DNA from: Albugo candida
Lineage: Eukaryota > Oomycota > Peronosporomycetes > Albuginales
Direction of reading: 5' to 3'
Length of the DNA stretch: 64,000 nt
Assembly: GCA_040437565.1 (NCBI GenBank)
Contig: JBDOQK010000002.1
Location: 496,001-560,000 of the forward strand
Below are positions 21,068 through 32,349 of this stretch, one piece after another; position 1 is the stretch's first letter; every line of letters begins with the position of its first letter. The notes below the pieces were generated by a model. It searched no databases, had not been told where the DNA came from, and worked only from the letters and a program-made list of their open reading frames with translations. The translations under genes and the position numbers were made by a program.

Positions 21068-22561
21068 TCATTGGCTTTTTTTATCTAATAGAGCATCTCC
21101 GAACCGAAATGCATCTTTGACATTATCCCAAAATCGCTTCATTTTGTATGGATTGTGCTGAATGTCATCGACGGAGTAGCTTTCTTCGGTATTCAGAATG
21201 CTGTCTGCTGTGAACATTCCACCCCAAGATTGATCCAGCAGTTTTTCTCCTGTTTTGGACATCGCCCTCGCTTCCCCTTTTATGCGACGACGAAGCTTCG
21301 TCCAGTAAACCATATACGAGGATCGAGTGTGTTTTCTGTCATCATCCTGGATCGCTTTCTCGTAGCAAGCGTCACGTTTGAATGACTCATTCGCAGTGAC
21401 ATTTTGTGAAATGCGATATAATTGCACAAGAATGAAAAACCATAAAAGCAGAGAAAGCATAAACATGAGTGAGCTTAAAAAGGCAAGTGCTTGATGTTGC
21501 TGATCGTACAAAAGATCAAGCGGTGAATACAAGGATCGTGCAAGCATACCTTGATTATCGCGTGCATCGCCCAAGACAGCCGGCTGGTCACAGTCATCAT
21601 ATCATCTTCACGCTCGAAACTCGGGTCATTTTCAAGCATATTCTCAGCCTGTACAAAAAACATGAGAAATCTGCTTTACATGCACTACGATGCAATACAT
21701 ACTTTGGTGAGAAATACTGTTGAAGCCAAAAATACGCCGTACAAGCACAAAAGCAGTTGAAGCTATGATGAAAACCAATGAACCCGAGAAACATTATCCT
21801 ACGACCATTTCCATACCCAGAGATAGCCAAAAAAGTGCTTGTAATTGTTTGCGCCTACACATCCATTGAACCAGACTACGACACGATAAGAATGCAGCCA
21901 ATCATGCTGAAAAGCAGCCCATTAATTCCACATAACGTACTGCAGCTACTCAGAAATCAAATGAACATCATTCTGTTCATTATCGATAATTGTACAAACT
22001 GATGGTCGAATCGGGCAACGCAGCAATTACATAATCGACAGTGCTTTGATCTTGGTAATCTCGGGTCATTCACAAGTACAAGTTAGCTGAAGATTATGAT
22101 CTGTTGATCTGACAGTTTCTATACTTTAGAATTTTGCATGTTTTGCAGTATTTATCTTCTGGGAACAGAACGGGATGGAATGGATATTTATGGAAAGATT
22201 TGATTGTGTGCGTGGTAATGATGCCGGGGTCAGAGCAGAAGGAAAGGTGCAAAAAGGAAAGAAAGCAGGCCAGGTAGACGATCGTGAAAGATAGCCTGAA
22301 ATATACATGCATCACGTCAAAAGCGTCAAGTAAACTTATGCGATCTCGCAGACATGTGGTAATTGCCGATATATCGATTCGGTATGAAATCTTGCATTTC
22401 ATGATGCAAAGCATAGTACCCGGCGGTCATGACAAGTATATATATGATCTATGAGAAGTGTTTGTGAATCAGATCAATATAATAAGTGTAAGGTGTACCT
22501 GGACGATTGGATTCTTTTCGATAAAGACATATTGTAGCACGCGTTTACCCGCAGCTTTCAT
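21068..22561 (-). CDS. ZDHHC4-like protein S-palmitoyltransferase
   Basis: Attaches palmitate to protein cysteines at endomembranes. Nine exons (minus strand): 22499-22561, 22336-22448, 22125-22295, 22000-22059, 21941-21945, 21817-21875, 21703-21762, 21550-21648, 21068-21499; total 1062 bases, 353 residues, phases all consistent. Order: two membrane segments, SDPGII, the zinc-binding CKTCKILKLPRSKHCRLC, the catalytic DHHCIWFNGCVGANNYKHFF, two more membrane segments, and NVTANESF (TTxE-like). Order, spacing and length match animal ZDHHC4. The catalytic Cys codon is carried by a 5-base exon (see separate entry). The tail of about 90 residues is soluble and charged. Confidence 0.88.
21941..21945 (-). 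other. 5-base micro-exon carrying the catalytic cysteine codon
   Basis: On the minus strand CTGCA stands between a TAG acceptor and a GTACG donor. It joins CA of the upstream exon and TC of the downstream one to spell cac-tgc-atc, His-Cys-Ile, giving DHHCIW. Skipping it gives a frameshift and loses the cysteine; retaining either flanking intron meets a stop codon or destroys the motif. Flanking introns are 54 bases (21946-21999) and 65 bases (21876-21940). Confidence 0.8.
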
Positions 22562-22650
22562 GTTTCCGTTGCAATTAAGCGCAGATGTTGATCAATTCAT
22601 TGAATTGTATCCAACCAACTCATGAATTGCTTCGTGAGAGATGAACTTAC

Positions 22651-22862
22651 CTGGAGAATTTTGCGCGACGAACAAGTATTGTAGCGAGTAAAAGGTGTGC
22701 GCTTTCCAATCCCACATGTCTGCCTCGCGTACACGCAGACAGGGTGGGAGATCAGCTCTGGATTCAAACGTACTTACCGTCCTCCTAGTATCGGAACGAT
22801 CTTATCATTGTGACAATCAAATAGTTGAGTCCATGCTTTGATCGACGGGTGTGCTGAAAGCA
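22651..22862 (-). CDS. Two possible exons of an unidentified minus-strand gene
   Basis: Exons of about 22778-22862 and 22651-22719 are separated by a 58-base stretch with a perfect GTAAGT donor and a CAG acceptor, and the second ends at another GTAAGT donor. Read through, they give HPSIKAWTQLFDCHNDKIV and then HVGLESAHLLLATILVRRAK. Neither end could be traced: the upstream start and the final exon are unclear. Not part of the DHHC gene, because the join to its first exon is out of frame. I recognise no family. Confidence 0.3.
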
Positions 22863-25580
22863 ATCCTAGACCAATAGCATCGACTTATACTTGTAAACCA
22901 ATTAGTTGAGCCAAAGACTGCGCCGAGATCTGATCTCAACATCATGGATGTTCAGTTGAAGCTCTCTTGCTCTAAATGTGCACGTACATGGTCATCGACT
23001 CTTTTATCACGCGCGAAACACAACCGACCCAAAATACAACGTGTGAATTCACTGTGAACTGGGAATATTTCACACCAAACTTGTCAAATGTTCATACGAA
23101 ATCTTCAATTCTACTCACTTCTCTCCTTCCCATATATCGTGTTTCTTAATCGCGTCCTCCTTGTTCTCAATCTTCGTGGATTCGACTTACTGGAGCAATT
23201 GTCATTGCTCTGAGGTAGTGATAACATTCCTTGTGCCTCGGTGCATTGAAAGAACGCTCCCTCATGTGGGGACCCCGTGCATCTAATACTCAATATTCAT
23301 TGATGATATGCAGCAGTTGTTCAGCAGCGCACATCTATACGCTCACTGGTACCACTGATTTAAAGGGGCATCAGCATAGCGACAAAATGGTTGTCTTCTA
23401 CATCTGTGATTGAGTTTTTACTTGACACAGCGTATGCGCAGTTGCGCTGCACTTGATTTCCTATCTACTTGAAGTGTGACATGCATCGAGCATAATGCAC
23501 ACGCGTTATCTTATGCGTTCCTTCTTCCTATACGACATGAATTCGAAATAAACAAACAATACAGCTGCCAATCGTTTCCGATGAATATGCTTCTACCCAA
23601 CTAATCCTCATCTCTCCAATTACAAAACAAGCGATTATCATAATCTATGCTTAATGTAAACCAGCTAATTGGCTTGTAAAAACTCGTTTGTCGTAGTTTA
23701 AATTCAAACCTTGCCTAAACGCGAGATGCATAGTAAAATGTATCGTGCACACCTGAATCGTAGCATGTATAGCAATCCAAACTCGAGGTCGTAAGGTTCT
23801 TGGTCGAGCTCTTCCATAAGAGGGTCTTGTAGAGCGCGAAATTACTGTTACTTCATTGCATTATAGAAGCAAAAAAGTCTGTATGATAATACAAAGTGCA
23901 GAATTTTGATCAAATTCAGGATACATGCCAAAAAAACACAAAGTTTTCCTAGATCAACAATTCATGTCATTGTGGTTAGAGACAAAAAGAGGATCGATGA
24001 TTTGAGATTGTAAATTGCAGCTGGTGGAAAAGTATCTTCAATAACGGCAATGAGCTAGCATTTATGCTATTGATGAGTATACCTTCAGTGAAACCATCGT
24101 CTGATATATAACGTTTCTTCTTTGCATTGCAAAATGATGTTTTACATTTCCTCTAGCCTGCATACGAAATCTTTTAGAAATTATATGATTTGCACTCCGT
24201 TATCCGAGTAATCATCGAATAGAAATTTACATGGGGCTGGTGCAAAAATAGTAATAACTTAGAAATGGTAGAAATAAGTCACGACATTATGCGCAATACA
24301 CCAAGAATTGGTCAGAGATATTGACAGACTTAAAATTGACATGCGTATTGAAATAGCAGGTGGGACGACGCGACTAGAGAACATTTTATCAAGTATGTAG
24401 ATACCCCGAGCAGTGTATAACAGCACTGAGATTGAGATGTGGTAGACAAGTTTCAAACTATGTGAGATAGATGAAGTCTAGTTTATCTGATCCATTTCTG
24501 CATGCATCAGCTCGTGACGTCATGGCCTCAATTTGACTCTGTGTAGCAACTGGTGACTGCATTAGAACACGTAAATATTTCACAGCCAATGTATGGAAGC
24601 AAAATAGTCCTTGAAACGTAATTGTAGAATATATAACATATCTCGCCTTCCACAATGAGTCAAAAACAATCATCTTTCTGCACCAGGGATCCTGATATAC
24701 TTTTCATTCTTAAAAACTATCAGCTACTGACCTTACTGTTATTACAAAGCTTCCCGTATCAGCAACACGAACACATCCTGGAGCCTACTCATCCATCCCA
24801 TTTTAGCTTTTCACTGCATGCCGAATACTATTCCAGCTTCATTTTCCTGTCAATTATGAGCACACTGATAAGAAAGATACATAAAAGCATCTGTGGCAGC
24901 TGATAATGTGTGCCTTGCCGAAGAGTCCTTTATTTTAGCTGGCTCAACCGACCAATTGAGACTCTGTCTAGCTTGTGATCGAACATGAGGTGTCTAGGAA
25001 TCATCCCACTTCTCCATCTGAATGTGTTACGATATCGGTACTACACGGAGTGACCGGATTTGTTTCATTACGGCAAAGTGATGTGTTAGGCACCTGCCAT
25101 TCCAATTCAGTATGTTTTGTGCAATCCTGCCACTGTCGACGAACCCCACCCACAAATTGTTATAAACTGCTATAGCTTTCGAGATTCATAACTGTCTGAG
25201 ATAGTTTTATAGCGACGAAGAGCTATCTTATCACTTGGAGTTCACTGACCCAAGTGCAAGATCGTTTTTGTAGGCGTTTAGAAAGGTAATTTCCCAAGCT
25301 AATTCACCCTATTTACTCTAACGAATCGTTGAATCGTTCGAAACCCTCTGAATGCAATCAGAGTTGTTCCATGTTGAAGTTTGGTCAAATTGGGAGCGAT
25401 CTGAAGCTAAGGACACAGAACGGGTTTGAACGTTTATGAGTCACACGACATATTTGTGGAGACTTGTGCTTCACTAGGTATATTTGTAAATCTAGAATAA
25501 TTAGGTCCTTAGTTCGCTACCTTGTACCCTGCTACCTCTCAGCCTATCCTTCAATTGACGTCAGACTGTGACGTCATGAC
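22863..25580. other. Gene-poor stretch
   Basis: About 2.7 kb without a supported gene. Open frames are short (60-82 codons), have no family resemblance and mostly lack splice partners. There may be more exons of the unidentified gene at 22651-22862 in the first few hundred bases. No tRNA-like cloverleaf or tandem repeat was noticed. Confidence 0.4.
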
Positions 25581-25869
25581 CTATCTAATGTGCATTCGGC
25601 TGTGTAACCCCAGCACACCCGGGTACGTGCGGCACGACAGAGCTCGTACTCGGCGGCCTGAGATCTCCCCGGACTTGACTTCGCATTGGCTGTCTCGAAA
25701 GTCCTGTACTAGTCGCTCGCTGCCAATGCGAAACGTGTCGGATAGCTTCCTCGCGCTCCCAGGTACTATCACCCTCCAGGAGGCCATGCCCTTTTACTAG
25801 CCATTCTATCCGGCGGCTTTGCTGACGACGACGAAGCAACTTTTCCCCAATGTGTAGTTTCCCGAACAT
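25581..25869 (-). mobile_element. Broken Ty3/Gypsy-like retroelement scrap (possible chromodomain end)
   Basis: A fossil fragment, distinctly GC-richer than its surroundings. Its minus-strand translation has RRIEWLVKGHGLLEGDSTWE, which resembles the chromodomain-like end of Ty3/Gypsy integrases in fungi and oomycetes. It is broken: no other pol parts, no gag and no terminal repeats were seen, so it is a small old remnant. Identification rests on one short motif and is tentative. Confidence 0.3.
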
Positions 25870-28123
25870 AACGCGCGGTTTTCACCCAGCAGCGTTCGGT
25901 TCTTTTATCAGGACTCGACGACCATTGCTACGGGACGGAAAAGGCAACTGCAAATGTAACTCGGGTCCTAGTCCTAGATCGATTGCTATATCTAGGTCAA
26001 TGCGGTGAACATCGATTCTAAATATTTTATATCAATTACCAGCTGGACACCTTTTTATACTATGGTAAGTTGAGGCAATAGGAATAAGGACTACGTATAG
26101 CATAAAGAATCATCAGCTCTCACAGGTGTCTCATACAACCTTCTTGTATGTACACATTTTATATGAGACAGCCTAAACTTCGGATAGTCAATTAGCCTAT
26201 AGTAATATAGACCTACTCAATCACGTTGTTCAACAGGCCAGTGCTCCCAAGGTGATGTTCATTGCAGCGGGTTCAACAAGCCATTCGACGAGTTGTTATA
26301 CCTGGATTGCACTTGCATATGTCGGGAAAATCACCGAAAATCTTATGTGCGAGTTGATCAAGCGCTTTTGACAGGTGAGATGCGCTCCTATTGATGGTAA
26401 AACTGCCGTCAAAACTAACAAAACGTGCGCACTGAAGCTTACAGGCTCTGCTGGATCAACGGAGTTGGCGATTGCTGATCGAACAGTCGACGATTACGAT
26501 CTAGCTTCCTTTTCGATAATTATCGANNNNNNNNNNNNNNNNNNNNNNNNNNNNNNNNNNNNNNNNNNNNNNNNNNNNNNNNNNNNNNNNNNNNNNNNNN
26601 NNNNNNNNNNNNNNNNNNNNNNNNNNTGGTAAGTTGAGGCAATAGGAATAAGGACTACGTATAGCATAAAGAATCATCAGCTCTCACAGGTGTCTCATAC
26701 AACCTTCTTGTATGTACACATTTTATATGAGACAGCCTAAACTTCGGATAGTCAATTAGCCTATAGTAATATAGACCTACTCAATCACGTTGTTCAACAG
26801 GCCAGTGCTCCCAAGGTGATGTTCATTGCAGCGGGTTCAACAAGCCATTCGACGAGTTGTTATACCTGGATTGCACTTGCATATGTCGGGAAAATCACCG
26901 AAAATCTTATGTGCGAGTTGATCAAGCGCTTTTGACAGGTGAGATGCGCTCCTATTGATGGTAAAACTGCCGTCAAAACTAACAAAACGTGCGCACTGAA
27001 GCTTACAGGCTCTGCTGGATCAACGGAGTTGGCGATTGCTGATCGAACAGTCGACGATTACGATCTAGCTTCCTTTTCGATAATTATCGACATTCCTTTA
27101 ATCAGAAGTGGATGATGCAATGTCGATAAATACCGATATCTGTCTAATATGGCATTTACCTGAAGTAATAATTCCGTATTGATTTAAGAACGCTATTTTT
27201 CTTGAGCAGTGCTCGCTGTTGCAATAGTAAGATGGCATTTTAGCCAAGAGCTGAGCTGTGTCCTATCTGCAACTCCAGAACATTATGCAAATACTTCTTG
27301 CCAGAATGTATTCTCTTGTATTGCGACTCGCCAGATCATCGTCAAGTCCAGCTAGAACTGATCATGGGTCTCAATCAGCCCACCAGTACACTAATCGGCA
27401 ATATCGATACACATGATCCATATCGAACCTCCTGGTAGGTCGATAATTCAATTGCATGGATAGTACAGGTGCCATGTCATCAGCGTGTCCGTCGCTCTCG
27501 AAGTCTACCAAAGGAAACGTTTAATGCCTCCACAAACTGCTTGGCCAACGGAGAAACCAACAAGGGCCCACAACACATACCAAAGCAGCTATAGCTCATA
27601 GTCAGTTGCTGAATGTAGCTTGTAATCGAGACCTTTTCTGACCCCGAGACGGTTTGTGCATTGTATATTACTCTCCTAAATTGCATCGTACATAAGAATC
27701 ACGGCATCGTGATTGCAAGTAAGATTCATGATAAGAACTTCTATTGTTCAGTCTTTTTACATAATGAATGTTCCATTGGCTCTTATCGTGACTGTTGAAC
27801 ATGCAGGACGCCTCGAAGTTAAAGTTCGCGTAATGGCACAGAGATCAAGATACATGCAAACCGATGCTAGATACATCGCAAATCACGATTACCTGGCTAA
27901 TGTTCGACAGCAATCGATGACAGAAGATCGGACAAATTTCTCGGATGCGACACAGGTAAATAGATGTGGCATAATAAGAACGGCATAGTTTATCATTTCC
28001 TTTTGTTGTCGAGTTCTTCTTCAGCTATGTCACAAATAGCAAGGCTCTTTTTATCAAATCATATCCAGACGCGATAAGCTTCTCAGTTTTGAGTGGCATA
28101 TAATCTGTACTGCGCTCTTGTTC
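25870..28123. other. Gene-poor stretch containing gap 3
   Basis: No supported gene. The longest frame (27713-27988, plus) encodes 91 residues beginning at a TTG; from its first ATG it has a mildly hydrophobic start and ends near a possible donor, but nothing identifies it. About 460 bases are present twice only because of the assembly gap. Confidence 0.4.
26063..27090. repeat. Direct repeat around a 100-N gap (gap 3)
   Basis: Bases 26063-26526 equal 26627-27090 (464 bases) with N at 26527-26626. Lies in non-coding sequence. Same signature as the other gaps. Confidence 0.95.
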
Positions 28124-30407
28124 ATGGTCTTGCACATATTTTCATTATCAATTGCCGCAGTGAGTAATTCGGATGCCGAAGTAAATGCCTCCTTTCATCA
28201 CCTCCTAACACGCTTTGTAGAAAAACTATATCGACCGCGAGAATGCTCGACGTAGAAGTTCGCAGCCTCATATAAGGAATGATGCCGGAGTCAAACTTCC
28301 CAAAACTGTAGTGGAGCAACACGCAACTCAAATCAAACACCATCAATTCCTCACTCAGAAAGATACTGTAGCTAGCCTAGACTCACTCATTCACGATATA
28401 CGCAACATTGTAGAAATATCCAGATCTACACGGCTTCCACCCTTGAATTCACAAGGATGGAGTGAGGCGGAAGAGGCAAAGTGGATTGGATGGACGCGAT
28501 GTATTGAAAAAGCTTTATATGACTTTCGTCCGTCAGACTCAATGATTGGTGATCCATTGCTTATAGTAATGGAGAAACTTCAAATTTTGATGAACGGCCC
28601 ACCTTATTTCTCAGATTTTGCAATACGAGCACGTAATGTATTGCAGAAATGGGAACGTGATGGCATATTCGAATCGACTGATTCCAGTGACACAGATGAA
28701 GATGATGACACAGAGCGAGTGCAAGCGAAAACGTATTATCAAAAAGAACTTCGAGTCCGACGGGACAGAGCATTGGACGATGATGTGGAGAATGAGGATG
28801 ACAGTCTGGATCGTCACCTATTTCGTGTGTATTCGAGTAGAAAGATTACAGCAATGTGGATCATCAAACGCAATGTACTCAAATGGATGCGAACAAGAAA
28901 GACATCGGAAGAAATCAAGGCTTTCGGTAACACAATGCAAACATTCATTCAGCACTATAACACATTCACTCGTTCAGCTGATGTAAAGGAAGTCCGAATC
29001 GGCGAAGATTTGCTTAAACGTGGGATCACGCTGAGCAAAGCACATGGCGAGCATGAGTCAGTATTCATCATAATGCATGAACTCATGCACTTTTCGAGGC
29101 ATGTCGCGTTGTATTCCATCGATCAAGCTTTGCGACAAGTTGAGATTCTCGATAAGAAATATTTACTTCAGCGGCTACGAAGTGCGTACAAAATTCAAAT
29201 GGCTTGGAAAAAAGCTCGTCAAAATCTTAGAGTAGAACAGCACAAGCGACAAAGTGTACATCGGTATAAAAGGGCGCAAATGAACGAAAATCAGCCGACG
29301 AGAGAAAGAGAAGTTCTCAAGCTCAGTCGACCTGACACACGACAACTTTCATCGAAGCAAAGTCCCGCTAAGCACTCGAGGCGTATGCTTGCTTCTCAAT
29401 TCATTCGAGAGCGTCCAGGGACGGCGGTTTTAGATGAAGCAAAAGAAGTGGTCACACATGAACAGGCTTCTACGCTTTCGAAAAGGATGAGGAAAGCAAA
29501 ATTGATACAGAATAGCTTGAATGCAATTCGAACCGCTACTTCTGTTAACATAAGAGCAATCGAGAGTGAGATTCAGGAACATGAGAGCCCACGACAGCCT
29601 CCGAATGGAGCTTCAGTCGCAGCTTACAAGGACAAATCTGATTGTTTAAACTCAAGTGATGATTACCTTGGCTATAGGCAGCAGGAGAAGAATGAAGTGA
29701 AGGACGTGGTGACTACGGTATCTGATACGGATACCAATATCACATCTTACACATCACCATCTCCCATGTCCACTGGCATTGAGTTCCGCCCTTCTGAAAT
29801 ACTTGAAAATCCAAGTGGTGGTAAATTGTCCACAACAAACTCGATCAAGAATGATTCAGCACTGCAAAGTAAAAGCCGCTTCAACATCACAAATGGAAAT
29901 GCAAATCTGGTTCTTGTTCCTCCGGCATCGAGTCGCTCCTTTCCACAATGGAAACGTTCCTCTGAAGCAGATCGTGTCTCACGTGTTATATTGGCGAGCA
30001 AAATGCAACAGGTTCTCCCTTTTGCTTCTTTTGGGTCCGTCAGTGAACCGCAACCTTTATTGTCAAATATGTCGAAAACTTCAATACTGAAGCGGTTGCC
30101 TCGACCAGGTGTTCTGAAGACTTCGACCGCTATGGTGCGCAAACAGCCAAAACTTTCTTTTCTTGTGAATACGAGACATGAGACACACCAAACATCTTCA
30201 ATCAAGAATCTGGATCACATCGATCGACTTATGGCAATCTCTGAAACATTTCACAATGACCGCTCCGTCAAGTGGACAGCACAACGATTGATGAATACTT
30301 CTACGACAGATTCTCCTATGCGACCTTTAAGAATGTCGCCTATGAACGTACACAGACTGTCGAACATCGATACGACTAATGCAAATCTAACTGCTGGAAA
30401 GGAATAG
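28124..30407 (+). CDS. Large protein of unknown function with an IQ-like motif
   Basis: Exons 28124-28180 and 28221-30407 (40-base intron) give 747 residues. The large frame has no ATG at its start, and the upstream exon supplies one: MVLHIFSLSIAAVSNSD, a weak signal-peptide-like start. If the first exon is wrong, translation would begin elsewhere. The body has an acidic patch near STDSSDTDEDDDTE, a helical mid-region with IQMAWKKARQNLR (IQ-like, possible calmodulin binding), and a long Ser/Lys-rich disordered tail. An HELMH string occurs in a hydrophobic setting but nothing else suggests a protease. No family recognised; secretion is doubtful. Confidence 0.65.
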
Positions 30408-30732
30408 CTATTTGTTTCTTTTGGCATGGTCGATAATCGGAATCAGACGGAAGTGCGTCACACCTCAGTCAGGCAGTGAAAGCCGGAAACTATTTATAGC
30501 GACTTGGAAGAATCCTCGCGTGTATCTTTCAATGAGTGATGCAAAAAATCAGAGCGTTTTGATTAAGCGAGCGTATGCCTCAGGAACATTTGGTCAGGTA
30601 GGTGATGAATGATGTTGGAATAATGTTCTGAACACGGTGATACTATGCAAAATTGTAATTATTGTAAGAATTCATATATAATCAACTTCAATAAATGACA
30701 AGTCAAGATGAGAATACTACTACAATGTACAG
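30408..30732. other. Intergenic between convergent genes
   Basis: 325 bases between the stop of the unknown 747-residue protein and the stop of the zinc-repeat gene; presumably both 3' ends. A 66-codon frame at 30412-30612 is unconvincing. Confidence 0.4.
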
Positions 30733-31569
30733 CTATTTGCTGTGTTGTGTGTCACGATGCCGCATACATGAGCCCCCTTTTCGAGCTGCTTGATGACAAT
30801 TTTCAACACTGCACCGCTTTCCACCCCCATGACTGTAGCACAAACCTTTGGTCTGAACACTTCTTTCACATTTGTAGACTGAGCATCGTTTTCCTCCACC
30901 ATGGGCAATACAATAACCACCACGATGGGCACACTTATAACATCCAGGAAATTTGCATTCTATCCGACCTCCATGAATCATACAGAATCCTTGTCTTCGG
31001 GCTACGTTGTCACATCCAAGAACGCGACAACGGCTACCTCCACCATGTGCTTTGCATAGACCTCCGCTTTGAGCAACTGTCTGACATCCCTCTTTCTTGC
31101 AGCGTCGACCACCACCATGCCGGATGCAAAATCCTCCTGCGAGAGCGTATTTGAAGCATTCCAGTACTTTACATTGTCGACGGGGGTTTGGAGGTTTTCG
31201 TGTGGAGACATTGAGTGTATTTTTCTGAAAACAAAGTAGATCCTGGATGGAGAGCTTCCGGGAGATTTGACGCGGTTGTACGGGTCCTGGTAAATCATCT
31301 GTACTGGAGTCCAGTGTGGCTTTTGTCGGAGCACTAAATGGCAACCGCGAAGGCAGACCATACAGAATCGGAGAATTCAAGTTTGACCCTCTCGTGAGTG
31401 CATCTCGAAGAGAAGGAAGTACTTTCTGATGATTCATACCGCGTCGTTGGGGCGAGATTGTGGATCGAATAGTCGGAAGCCCGTTCAATTTGGGTGGAGA
31501 GTATATAACAAGTGGAAAAGTGCACGACGAATACTCGTGAAATGTAGGACACAAGGCTGGGTCTTCCAT
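30733..31569 (-). CDS. WRKY19-like zinc-repeat nuclear protein
   Basis: From the ATG at 31569 it has 278 residues. The C-terminal half is six tandem repeats of about 24 residues, each of the form C-x4-C-x9-C-x2-H followed by GGG in most units, for example CKKEGCQTVAQSGGLCKAH and CRVLGCDNVARRQGFCMIH. This is the WRKY19-type zinc-finger repeat, strongly expanded in oomycetes and thought to act in the nucleus. The N-terminal half is Ser/Pro-rich. The frame stays open upstream to 31923 with a lysine run but begins there at GTG, so extra N-terminal sequence or an intron is possible. Next to another zinc-type gene on the same strand. Confidence 0.85.
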   Translation of the reverse strand: MEDPALCPTFHEYSSCTFPLVIYSPPKLNGLPTIRSTISPQRRGMNHQKVLPSLRDALTRGSNLNSPILYGLPSRLPFSAPTKATLDSSTDDLPGPVQPRQISRKLSIQDLLCFQKNTLNVSTRKPPNPRRQCKVLECFKYALAGGFCIRHGGGRRCKKEGCQTVAQSGGLCKAHGGGSRCRVLGCDNVARRQGFCMIHGGRIECKFPGCYKCAHRGGYCIAHGGGKRCSVYKCERSVQTKGLCYSHGGGKRCSVENCHQAARKGGSCMRHRDTQHSK

Positions 31570-32349
31570 GGGCGCTCGCAAAATACAAGTCAGTTGATGG
31601 TATCCGCAAAAAAAAATACTGACTTGGCGAATAAAGCAAAACAAAATGATCCAGAGACCTTCCATTGGAGCGACAATGCAATGTTGCTGTTCTGTATTTG
31701 AATCTGATTTAGTACGAACGGCCAGTTGCTCCGTCGCCCCAGGTCTTTCTGTCTCTTTTTTTTTCTTTTTCATCAGAATTTTTGCATTATTTCCTCGAAT
31801 CACGAATGTATGACAATCAATATACAATTTGAGCATTTCCTTTTCCTCTAAGAAGCAGACGACCAAACCTTTTTTTAAATCTTGCTCATCACAACTTCGA
31901 GTTTGGAAGAATTGCAATGACACGTACTATACTAGATAAGAACGTGCATTAGGCAGCAAGTGCATTGCCTCTGTTTCTATGGGGACCAATGATGAGAATA
32001 ATCGCGTACCTGAAAATTTGGAAGAAGCGGACGTCCTCCTTGATTCTGAGACTACGGCATTGTACTGTCTGCTATGACCAGTATACAAACTCGGAGATCT
32101 CTAGAGTTACGTTGCTTGATGGATACCGTACGAATTGATTCGGACTAACGTAATTAATAGTTACTTACACATTTAAGGACCGATCCAAATTATTTTAATT
32201 TTTTGGTTTGGTAGCAAATTTTTAACGTCATTTACTGGACCTGTCGTATCCACGTTTATCAAAAGCGCGAGGTTCGTCATGGCAAGGAGCTCGTCACTGA
32301 TTAAATAGAATAAATACACGTGAGAAAAAATAAACAACGTTTTTACTTA
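31570..32349. other. Intergenic upstream of the zinc-repeat gene
   Basis: About 780 bases. The first 350 are open in frame with the zinc-repeat gene and could be coding; the rest shows nothing. Holds the 3' end of the next minus-strand gene. Confidence 0.4.

Noticed and set aside
25300-25380. tRNA-like GTTCGAAAC string
   Set aside because: No acceptor or anticodon stem can be paired around it.
29062-29110. HELMH string as a zinc metalloprotease site in the 747-residue protein
   Set aside because: No third ligand or protease-like surrounding sequence; the rest of the protein is IQ-like and low-complexity.
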